NCBI RefSeq assembly: GCF_051961495.1
Contig: NZ_JBQCDF010000311.1
Span: forward strand, 1-15,769
From: Cytophaga sp051961495
GTDB lineage: Bacteria > Bacteroidota > Bacteroidia > Cytophagales > Cytophagaceae
DNA: 15,769 nt
Direction: 5' to 3'
In this document: positions 8,208-15,362 of the stretch, one piece after another
How the letters are laid out: every line of letters starts with the position of its first letter
Position numbering within the stretch: position 1 is the stretch's first letter
The notes under the pieces: generated by a model
What the model was told of the DNA's origin: nothing
What the model saw: only the letters and a program-made list of their open reading frames with translations
Database searches by the model: none
Made by a program: the position numbers and the translations under genes

Positions 8208-8863
8208 TTGCTTTTTGTTTTAGTCCGATCTTCAGTTTCAAAAAAATATTCAGGCCGACTCATTAACATTGAAATATTATTTTTAATTTTTTCATCATCC
8301 CAATTCCACCATGCCAAATCCTGAAGCCTGCGGATTGTATCTGCATCAAACCTGTATTTTATAATTTTAGCCGGGTTACCCGCAACAATTGCATAAGGCG
8401 GTACATCCTTTGTCACAACGGCAGCAGCACCAATCACGGCTCCATTACCAATGCTGACACCACCCATAATATAGGCTCCCCTGCCAATCCAGACATCATT
8501 TCCAATAATAACATCTCCTTTAGTTTTTTGATCTTTATGTGCATTCTGAAGATCTTTCAAAAACAATTTATTAAACGGATATGAACTTACATATTCATAA
8601 TAATGTTCGCCGCCCAAAAAAATCTTAACATCTAATGCAATTGAGCAGAATTTACCTATAATCAATTTCGTACCATCGTTCCAATCGAGAACCTCTGGCT
8701 TTCCATATGTCCATCTACCGATTTCATATTGGCTCAACTCATTGAATTCTGTTGAAAAGACAGGCTTATGTATATGGGTTATAGTATCAGTATTATTTTC
8801 AACTGACTTTAATTTTGTTAAAATTTGAATAAGCTTATTTAAAATTTTATTTATCGGCTTCAT
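8204..8863 (-). CDS. CatB-type hexapeptide O-acetyltransferase
   Basis: The 219-residue protein is a left-handed beta-helix acyltransferase of the xenobiotic/streptogramin acetyltransferase (CatB/Vat) type. Hexapeptide repeats are visible at KLIIGKFCSIALDVKIFLGG (66-85) and VIIGNDVWIGRGAYIMGGVS (118-137). The catalytic His is expected at H87 in GGEHYYEYVSSYPF, and VPPYAIVAGNPAKIIKYRF (154-172) with WWNWDDEKI (185-193) is the usual CatB C-terminal cap. Homologues in antibiotic resistance acetylate drugs, but in a sugar locus this type usually O-acetylates a glycan from acetyl-CoA, which I infer here. The gene begins 17 bp inside the 3' end of the ABC ATPase gene. The first 40 residues are basic and poorly conserved. 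Confidence 0.88.
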   Translation of the reverse strand: MKPINKILNKLIQILTKLKSVENNTDTITHIHKPVFSTEFNELSQYEIGRWTYGKPEVLDWNDGTKLIIGKFCSIALDVKIFLGGEHYYEYVSSYPFNKLFLKDLQNAHKDQKTKGDVIIGNDVWIGRGAYIMGGVSIGNGAVIGAAAVVTKDVPPYAIVAGNPAKIIKYRFDADTIRRLQDLAWWNWDDEKIKNNISMLMSRPEYFFETEDRTKTKSN

Positions 8864-10166
8864 GGTTCTGCGAATAAATATCCCAATTTAAAAAAGGTCT
8901 TATTAAGCCGGGCCAGTTTCCGGTTGTATGCTTTCGTACAGTTTTTCCTGAATAAGTTTCAACCACTTTAAACGAAAGTATATTTTCATTTCTGCTGTGC
9001 AGCATGTTTGGATTATAATGTCCTAATGCAATCAATACAAAATAGGTACCTTCGGCTAAAAGGTTTGGTGGAATAAAACAGGTGGCTACAGTTATTTGAT
9101 TGCTGGCTTTTTGCTCCCAGGCAATGGAATTAAACTCATTACTCGCAAACAATGTATTACCATAACTATCCTTTACATGTATGATTGCTGTATTTCTTGC
9201 AATTGCTTGATTATCCTGATAAGCTATTTCAATACATACCGGCTCATCAATTGGTATTGAGTTCGCAACTTCTCCGCTTTTATTCTTAATTGAAGCACTT
9301 AATAATTTTCCAAAATTATTTCCCGGAGCATCCTGAAGAGAAAATTCTACGTGGGAAGGAATTGCTTCCATCTTTTCAAAATATGATTGAATAACATTTC
9401 CTATTTCACCGTAGTTTACTAAATGCCCATTTTCGAGAATGGCTCCTTTATTACAAAGCATTTCAACAGCAGTCATATTATGACTTACAAAAAGTATGGT
9501 TCTTCCTTTTTCCGTTGAAACCTGCTTCATTTTTCCTATTGCCTTTTTTTGAAATTCAGCATCACCTACAGCAAGTACTTCATCTACAATCAGAATTTCA
9601 GGTTCAAGATGTGCAGCCACGGCAAACCCAAGCCTTACCGTCATTCCGCTTGAATACCTTTTTGTGGGTGTATCTAAATATTTTGCTATTCCGGAAAATT
9701 CAACAATCTCATCCAGTTTTTTATCTATCTCCCATTTACGCATCCCCATGATGGTACCGTTCATATAGATATTTTCCCTGCCTGTCATTTCAGGGTGAAA
9801 ACCTGTCCCTACTTCTAAAAGTGAAGCCAGCCTCCCTTTCAATTTAACAGTGCCGTTACTGGGTTTGGTGATCCTTGAAAGAATTTTTAATAAACTACTT
9901 TTGCCTGCGCCATTCTTTCCTATGACACCCAGCACATCACCTTCGCAAATTTCCAGATTAATATCTTTAAGGGCATATATGTGTTCACCTTTTTTTGCTT
10001 CTACAGCCTTATCATTCAATTGCCCGATCTGAGCGTATGGATCTTCCTTGCCAAGCATATTCATCTGCCACCAACGATTTAAATCATTACTGATTGTTCC
10101 AGTACTGATTTCTCCCAGTCTATAATATTTTGACAGATTTTCTATTTTAATAACAGTTCTACTCAT
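8847..10166 (-). CDS. ABC transporter ATPase with Wzt-type C-terminal domain
   Basis: The 439-residue protein powers polysaccharide export. The nucleotide-binding domain (about 1-265) has Walker A GKNGAGKS (83-90), the signature YSSGM (171-175), Walker B ILIVDE (191-196) and the H-loop FVSHN with H229. An N-terminal extension with RWWQMN (31-36) is typical of polysaccharide/teichoate ATPases. Residues about 280-430 form a beta-rich extension ending TTGNWPGLIRPFLNW, matching the Wzt C-terminal domain. In the E. coli O8/O9a systems that domain binds the modified non-reducing end of the glycan and makes export depend on chain capping. Its permease partner is the 11217-12080 gene, separated from it by the epimerase gene. 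I infer recognition of a capped chain from the domain only. Confidence 0.93.
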   Translation of the reverse strand: MSRTVIKIENLSKYYRLGEISTGTISNDLNRWWQMNMLGKEDPYAQIGQLNDKAVEAKKGEHIYALKDINLEICEGDVLGVIGKNGAGKSSLLKILSRITKPSNGTVKLKGRLASLLEVGTGFHPEMTGRENIYMNGTIMGMRKWEIDKKLDEIVEFSGIAKYLDTPTKRYSSGMTVRLGFAVAAHLEPEILIVDEVLAVGDAEFQKKAIGKMKQVSTEKGRTILFVSHNMTAVEMLCNKGAILENGHLVNYGEIGNVIQSYFEKMEAIPSHVEFSLQDAPGNNFGKLLSASIKNKSGEVANSIPIDEPVCIEIAYQDNQAIARNTAIIHVKDSYGNTLFASNEFNSIAWEQKASNQITVATCFIPPNLLAEGTYFVLIALGHYNPNMLHSRNENILSFKVVETYSGKTVRKHTTGNWPGLIRPFLNWDIYSQNHEADK

Positions 10167-10218
10167 ACTCTAAATGAAGGGATAGACCTCACAGGACTTA
10201 TGATATAATTTAATGTCA

Positions 10219-11184
10219 CTAACAGTTATAATAGTTCTTATACCATTCAACAAACCTGGTTAAACCAGTATTTAAAGGTGTACTCGGCTTGAAGTTAATT
10301 TTGTTGAATAGCTTATCGATATTTGCATATGTTGACAAGACATCTCCATCCTGCATGGGTAAAAATTCCTTGATCGCTTTTTGCCCGATAATATTTTCAA
10401 GCAGCTCAATAAAATCAAGGAGTTTAACAGGGTTATTATTGCCAATATTAAATACTTCAAAGTGATTGGCATTAACAACAGGTTGAGGTATTAATTTTGT
10501 TATTGCTTCTACAATATCATCAATGTAAGTAAAATCCCGCATCAAATGCCCTTCATTAAAAATCTTAATGGGCTGCCCATCAATAATTTTTTTAGCAAAA
10601 GAAAAATACGCCATATCAGGTCTTCCCCACGGTCCGTAAACGGTAAAGAATCTTAGCCCTGTAATTGGTATCTGATATAAATGCGCATAGCTATGTGCCA
10701 TAAGCTCATTTGCCTTCTTTGTTGCTGCATATAAAGACAAAGGAGTGTCGGTTTGCTGATCTTCTGAAAATGGTATTTCAGAATTGCCGTAAATTGAACT
10801 TGAGGAAGCGAAGATAAAATGCTTCACTCGAAATTTCCTGCAAGCCTCCAGTACATTAATAAAACCAATCAGGTTGCTGTCTATATATTTATAAGGCTTA
10901 TCAATGCTATAGCGCACTCCGGCTTGAGCAGCAAGATTAACAACATATTCAAAAGCATGTTCTTTGAATAACTCATCTATATCATCTTTATCACAAATGC
11001 TTAAAGAATAGAATTTAAAATTCTTATATTTTTTTAATTCATGTAACCGGTCTATTTTAAGATTAACATCGTAGTAATTATTTAATGTATCTATTCCTAC
11101 TACCTCATAGTTTTGCTTACATAAAATTTCAGCTAAATGAAATCCTATAAAACCAGCTGAACCTGTAATTAAAATTTTAGGCAT
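10219..11184 (-). CDS. UDP-glucuronate 4-epimerase-like NAD-dependent epimerase
   Basis: A 321-residue extended short-chain dehydrogenase. GSAGFIG (8-14) binds NAD, the catalytic set is the serine run S127-S130 with Y152xxxK156 (SLYAATKK), and several segments are diagnostic of the CapI/GAE group: TLNNYYDVNLKIDRL (33-47), AAQAGVRYS (85-93) and FTVYGPWGRPDMAYF (180-194), followed by MRDFTYIDDIVEAI. The expected reaction is UDP-glucuronate to UDP-galacturonate in the cytosol, giving an acidic building block for the chain. UDP-glucose 4-epimerase is the main alternative, but the YYDVNLK and GRPDMA segments favour the glucuronate enzyme. The gene sits between permease and ATPase genes of the same exporter, with 32 and 52 bp spacers. 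Confidence 0.85.
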   Translation of the reverse strand: MPKILITGSAGFIGFHLAEILCKQNYEVVGIDTLNNYYDVNLKIDRLHELKKYKNFKFYSLSICDKDDIDELFKEHAFEYVVNLAAQAGVRYSIDKPYKYIDSNLIGFINVLEACRKFRVKHFIFASSSSIYGNSEIPFSEDQQTDTPLSLYAATKKANELMAHSYAHLYQIPITGLRFFTVYGPWGRPDMAYFSFAKKIIDGQPIKIFNEGHLMRDFTYIDDIVEAITKLIPQPVVNANHFEVFNIGNNNPVKLLDFIELLENIIGQKAIKEFLPMQDGDVLSTYANIDKLFNKINFKPSTPLNTGLTRFVEWYKNYYNC

Positions 11185-11216
11185 TGTGTTAACTTCTTAA
11201 TATTTTGAACAAACAC

Positions 11217-12080
11217 TTAAATAGTGTCCATAAAACTTTTTTCGATTTTATTAAATATCACTACTCCTACCAGCAATACAACAAAAGTAACCGTAGCAGA
11301 ATAGAACAAACCTGATATATCTAAATAACCATTGCCGAATAATGCAAATCTGAATGTTTCTATTACATGCGTAATGGGATTTAATTTAAGAAGGAAGGCT
11401 ACCCGGGTATCTTGAATACAAGAGATCGGATATACTACCGGCGCAGCATACATGAGAAGCTGCATTCCAAATGAAACCAAAAATTTCAGATCACGATATT
11501 TGGTTGTCAGTGCTGATATGATGATTCCTGAACCCAATGCAAACAGTGCGATAATTAAAATCAATACCGGCAATAATAATATTGAAGGCCCTATATTGGA
11601 ATGATACCCATTCAATGATACGATTACATACACCAGAATAAACAAAGCCAATTGTATAACAAAAGATATAAAGGCCGTGCAAACGTTGGCAATCGGCACA
11701 GTTAACCGTGGAAAATAAACTTTTCCGAATATTCCCGCATTTGCAGAAAACGTATCAGATGTTTTTAACAATGAAGTAGAGAAGAAATTCCAGAATAAAA
11801 TCCCACTCAGATAAAATAGTATCGGAGGATTACCATCTGTCGATAAGTTTGCTATTTTACCAAATACAACCATATATGTGGCGGTTGTAATCAAAGGTTG
11901 AATAACAAACCACAAAGGACCTAAAATTGTTTGTTTATATATTGAAACGAAATCCCGCTTAATAAACATAAAAATCAAGTCCCTATATCTGTTAAGCTCT
12001 TGCAATTGCAGATTGAATAAATTGTTTTTGGGCTCAATTATAATATCCCAATCTTCTTCTGTTCTCATTTGGGATATCAT
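11217..12080 (-). CDS. ABC-2 type polysaccharide exporter permease (Wzm-like)
   Basis: The 287-residue inner-membrane protein has the layout of the Wzm/TagG permease family: a cytosolic N-terminus, the amphipathic entry segment KRDFVSIYKQTILGPLWFVI (41-60), then about six hydrophobic helices (roughly 55-75, 85-103, 130-153, 165-190, 200-220 and 257-276). The family motifs YAAPVVYPIS (211-220) and LNPITHVIETFRFALFGNG (233-251) are present. It would form a dimeric channel that moves the lipid-linked glycan across the inner membrane, driven by the Wzt-like ATPase at 8847-10166. Its ATG overlaps the Wzc stop by four bases (ATGA), linking its synthesis to the kinase. A second in-frame ATG at codon 5 is possible. 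Confidence 0.92.
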   Translation of the reverse strand: MISQMRTEEDWDIIIEPKNNLFNLQLQELNRYRDLIFMFIKRDFVSIYKQTILGPLWFVIQPLITTATYMVVFGKIANLSTDGNPPILFYLSGILFWNFFSTSLLKTSDTFSANAGIFGKVYFPRLTVPIANVCTAFISFVIQLALFILVYVIVSLNGYHSNIGPSILLLPVLILIIALFALGSGIIISALTTKYRDLKFLVSFGMQLLMYAAPVVYPISCIQDTRVAFLLKLNPITHVIETFRFALFGNGYLDISGLFYSATVTFVVLLVGVVIFNKIEKSFMDTI

Positions 12081-14476
12081 TTACTTTGCGCAAAATTGAA
12101 TATTCTCTTCCACCACTTCGGCTCACTTATTTTAGTTTGCCCATATCCATAATAAGAATAAGGGCCGACCATTCTGCCTTTAATACCGTTAAATAAAATT
12201 GTATGTGAAGCATTTACATCTTGTCGTAATTTAATTGTTTTAATTGCCTCTAATGCATCTTTAGGCGTGTATTCATATCTCACTACATATAAATTCACAT
12301 CCACATATTTTAAGACAGAAATATAATCTGACACCAAACCTATTGGCGGAGAATCTAATACGACAACATCAAAGAGCTTTTTCACAGTTTCTAAAAACTC
12401 TTCCATTTGAGCGCTCGCAAATAATTCTGAAGCATTTGGAGGTACAGGCCCCGGAAGTATAATGGATAGATTATTTATATCAGGTACTTGATGAATAATT
12501 TGTTCTAACGAAGCAGCTCCAATCAAAGACTCGCTTAATCCAACATAATTTTCCGTTACTAAATGGTCTTGCGGATTGATCTCCTTTCTTAAATCGCCTT
12601 TGATCAGTAATGTTTTTTTGCCGCTGATGGCGTATGCCCTTGCCAGATTTTCAGAACAAAAAGATTTACCATCTCCACTAATGCAGGACGTTAAGCCAAT
12701 CATAAATGTCTTTTTACCTTGCAACAAAAATTGAAGGTTTGTGCGAATGGACCTAAAACTTTCTGTTATTCTTCCATGTCCTGAATGCACTTTTTTATCA
12801 TCCAGGTCCATCGAAAACGGAATCGTTCCAAGCACTGAAACTCCTGTCAGGCTTTCTATTTCTTCTTTGTTATGAACCTTTTTATCTAACCTGCCATATA
12901 CGATAACCAGTAAAATACTAATCGCAAAACCTATCAATAAATGGTTCATATATATTTTTTGTGTTACCGGGGCGATCTGCACAAACTCATCTTCCCGCGG
13001 ACTTTCTACTACAAATGCATCTGATAAATTAGAGGCCCGTGCAATACTTGCCTCGGCCTTTTTCTGCAACAGATAATTATAGATATTATCATTGATTGTA
13101 TGTTGACGTTCTATATTGATCAGGTTCCGTTCTTTTGAAGGAATCTTTGTCATTTCCATTTCCAGCTTACTGATGCGTTGATTTAAATCGCCGATTGTTG
13201 ACCTGGAGGTTTTAACAAGATTACTTGTTGTTTCCAGCAAGGCCTCTTTCGTTGCCTTAATGCGGATGAGTGTTGTCTGGTACTGCGGACTTTTTTCGCT
13301 GTTTGAATATTTCAGTGTGTTTTTTTGCTGATACAAAGCAATCAGTTCCGTAACTAATGTATTTAAAACACCTTCAGAAATATTTATTGTTGACGGAGCA
13401 ACAAGGTCTGTAATTTCTTTATCAGCATTTAAATATTCTTTCAAATATTCATAGTATCTCAACTGAATTTCAAGCTCAAGTTTTTTAGCTTCCAGGTCTG
13501 CTAGCTGAACGTAAGTAGCTTCCGCTTCCTGCCCAATGGCATACATTTTATTTTTTTCTTTAAATGCCTGAATATTTCCTTCGGTATTCTTTAGCGAGTC
13601 TGAAATAATATTTAGCTGCGAATCAATAAAGCTTATGGTATTGGTAGCGATTCTATTTTTCTCTTCCAGTTCTTTATTAATATATACCTGGGAAAGTTTA
13701 TTCAGAAAATCTACTTCCTGTTCAACAATGGCGCCTGAAGAAGATATATTTATAATGGATGATTTTTCACTTTCAGAAATTGATATTTTGCTTTTGTATA
13801 ACTTGGTCAGATAATGCAAATCCCGTGCGATCACAATAAATTCATTGTCAATGTTACCAGAAGTAAAATGCTGTGTTTTATTTATTTTAAATTGAAACAA
13901 TCCAAATGCAACATTCTCACCAAACTTAGCCTTACGCTCAACAACCATTGGTTGAGAAACAGAATCAATATACTTATCAGAAATTGGATCATATAGAGGC
14001 ACTGAAGGAACAGCGGCAGTAATTAAAACAGATTCTTCACTAAGTATTTTAATTGTAACAGGGACGTTTGTAACTACAAATCCGGAATCTGTTACAATTT
14101 CAAATGGTTTTTTCTTATATATGTCAATATTGCGAATACTTCCTTTGATTTGGTATTCCCACATAAAATCAAGCTCCTTCATTACAAGCTGAATTCTATT
14201 GTATGATTTTATCAACTCAATTTCATTCTTAAGATTCTTATATGGTTGAAACATGGATGCTCCTTCCAGAAAATTCTTACTATTGGATGTATAAGATGAT
14301 TTATCTTTTAATTGAAGTGTCGTAGAAACCTTGTATATAGGTGTTGCATAGCGTATTTTAAAATACGCTACAAAAAACGTTGTTGTTAAAATCACCAATC
14401 CGACATACCAGAATTTTGAAAGTATTCTTAAATACTTTTTATAATCAATAATATCTTTTTCTTCTAACTCCTCCAT
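12077..14476 (-). CDS. Wzc-like polysaccharide co-polymerase with tyrosine kinase domain
   Basis: The 799-residue protein has a short cytosolic N-terminus, TM1 (about 22-42), a long periplasmic part with coiled-coil-like stretches (about 270-345 and 370-440), the GNVR segment KIPSKERNLINIERQ (444-458), TM2 (about 511-528), and a cytosolic bacterial tyrosine-kinase domain. The kinase shows ESFRSIRTNL (572-581), Walker A SGDGKS (600-605), Walker B VVVLDSPP (704-711) and a C-terminal tyrosine cluster (Y773, Y775, Y776, Y778), the expected autophosphorylation sites. The A' motif reads LLIKGDLR (623-630); families normally have Asp where K626 stands. Proteins of this class control chain length and couple to the outer-membrane Wza channel, whose gene ends 21 bp upstream. 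The gene overlaps the permease start by four bases and contains a perfect 22-bp palindrome at codons 36-43. Confidence 0.95.
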   Translation of the reverse strand: MEELEEKDIIDYKKYLRILSKFWYVGLVILTTTFFVAYFKIRYATPIYKVSTTLQLKDKSSYTSNSKNFLEGASMFQPYKNLKNEIELIKSYNRIQLVMKELDFMWEYQIKGSIRNIDIYKKKPFEIVTDSGFVVTNVPVTIKILSEESVLITAAVPSVPLYDPISDKYIDSVSQPMVVERKAKFGENVAFGLFQFKINKTQHFTSGNIDNEFIVIARDLHYLTKLYKSKISISESEKSSIINISSSGAIVEQEVDFLNKLSQVYINKELEEKNRIATNTISFIDSQLNIISDSLKNTEGNIQAFKEKNKMYAIGQEAEATYVQLADLEAKKLELEIQLRYYEYLKEYLNADKEITDLVAPSTINISEGVLNTLVTELIALYQQKNTLKYSNSEKSPQYQTTLIRIKATKEALLETTSNLVKTSRSTIGDLNQRISKLEMEMTKIPSKERNLINIERQHTINDNIYNYLLQKKAEASIARASNLSDAFVVESPREDEFVQIAPVTQKIYMNHLLIGFAISILLVIVYGRLDKKVHNKEEIESLTGVSVLGTIPFSMDLDDKKVHSGHGRITESFRSIRTNLQFLLQGKKTFMIGLTSCISGDGKSFCSENLARAYAISGKKTLLIKGDLRKEINPQDHLVTENYVGLSESLIGAASLEQIIHQVPDINNLSIILPGPVPPNASELFASAQMEEFLETVKKLFDVVVLDSPPIGLVSDYISVLKYVDVNLYVVRYEYTPKDALEAIKTIKLRQDVNASHTILFNGIKGRMVGPYSYYGYGQTKISEPKWWKRIFNFAQSK
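14349..14370. repeat. Perfect 22-bp palindrome inside the Wzc gene
   Basis: The half-site TAGCGTATTTT is followed directly by its exact reverse complement, with no mismatches and no spacer. It covers codons 36-43 (V-A-Y-F-K-I-R-Y) at the end of TM1, about 107 bases into the gene. In RNA it could fold into a stem of about nine pairs with a four-base loop. It could be a protein binding site, a translation-slowing hairpin or chance; nothing else at the site decides between them. Confidence 0.6.
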
Positions 14477-14497
14477 CTGTATGAACTAATAAAGCTG

Positions 14498-15262
14498 CTA
14501 AACTCCCAGGCGACCTAAGACAACTGTAAGAAATAATAATGCTGACATCCCTATAGACACATAAATTACATTCTGCTTATCAACTTTTGCTTTCTGAGGC
14601 TGTATATAAATTATATCGTTAGGTTGTATATAATAGGTATCAGAATTAAATGCTGAATAATCTGTCAGATTAAGATGATACACTTTTTTAGAACCATCAT
14701 CCAGTGTGCGGATCAATTGTACCTTTTCAGTATTCGCATAGTCTGCTACATCTCCGGCTATTGCGATGGCTTCATAAAGCGTACAGGTTTCATTTGAAAC
14801 ATAATACTGACCAGGGGTCTCAAATTCCCCCAGCGCTAAAAATTTAAAAGATGCAAACCTTACCTCCGCTGTTGCATAACTGAAATATTCTTTGGCTTTA
14901 TAAGAAATGGCAGAATCTGCCTGCATCAAGGTATAACCTTCTATTTTTAATTTACCTATCATTGGCAACTCAACATAACCTGAGTCGTTGATATAATAGT
15001 CTGTAAAATATGCATTCTCAGCTATAATCTGGCCTTCGGTATTTGGAGTTAAAACCTCCGGGCTTTCAGCATCGGGATTCGAAATTTTTATCTGTAAGAT
15101 ATCTCTTTTTTTAAGTACGTATGTCTCCTTTAAATTTGGTGGAGCTATTGTTTGTACCTCACCTTGAAAATATAAGGTTTTTTTATACCCCATACATGAG
15201 CACATCATCGTGAGCATTAAAAATGAAAGTGCTTTAAATAAACGTATATAATTCTGATACAT
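14498..15262 (-). CDS. Wza-type outer-membrane polysaccharide export lipoprotein
   Basis: The 254-residue protein starts with a lipoprotein signal: basic N-terminus, hydrophobic FKALSFLMLTMM, then cysteines at 21 and 23; C23, preceded by Ser, is the likelier lipidated residue. The polysaccharide export domain spans about 46-137 (YVLKKRDILQIKI, GYVELPMIGKLKIEGYTL) and an SLBB domain about 140-195 (ALGEFETPGQYYV, TLYEAIAIAGDVADYA). A hydrophobic segment ends the protein (about 231-250), as in many Bacteroidota homologues. It is shorter than E. coli Wza (about 380 residues), which has two SLBB domains; here I see one. It would form the outer-membrane end of the export conduit with the Wzc-like protein encoded 21 bp downstream. 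The start follows a 100-bp gap in which I found no convincing promoter. Confidence 0.93.
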   Translation of the reverse strand: MYQNYIRLFKALSFLMLTMMCSCMGYKKTLYFQGEVQTIAPPNLKETYVLKKRDILQIKISNPDAESPEVLTPNTEGQIIAENAYFTDYYINDSGYVELPMIGKLKIEGYTLMQADSAISYKAKEYFSYATAEVRFASFKFLALGEFETPGQYYVSNETCTLYEAIAIAGDVADYANTEKVQLIRTLDDGSKKVYHLNLTDYSAFNSDTYYIQPNDIIYIQPQKAKVDKQNVIYVSIGMSALLFLTVVLGRLGV

Positions 15263-15362
15263 TCTTAATTAAATACAACTATTGATTTGAAAATATTTCT
15301 AATTTAAGTTATAATTCTGACAGTTACTACTGACTGCGTATTTTAGTACAGGAGCGGATTAA

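Noticed and set aside
8204..8863. Chloramphenicol or streptogramin resistance acetyltransferase
   Set aside because: The fold and catalytic His are shared with CatB/Vat, but overlaps with the ABC ATPase and a glycosyltransferase gene make a glycan substrate far likelier.
10272..10478. A 68-codon minus-strand frame inside the epimerase gene
   Set aside because: It is an alternative frame of the epimerase C-terminus, whose own frame is conserved to the end (FVEWYKNYY).
15263..15362. Promoter or terminator in the gap before the Wza-like gene
   Set aside because: No TAnnTTTG element with a correctly spaced TTTG was found on the minus strand. The short inverted repeat CAGT-TACT-ACTG near 15331 has a four-base stem and no T-run, too weak for a terminator.
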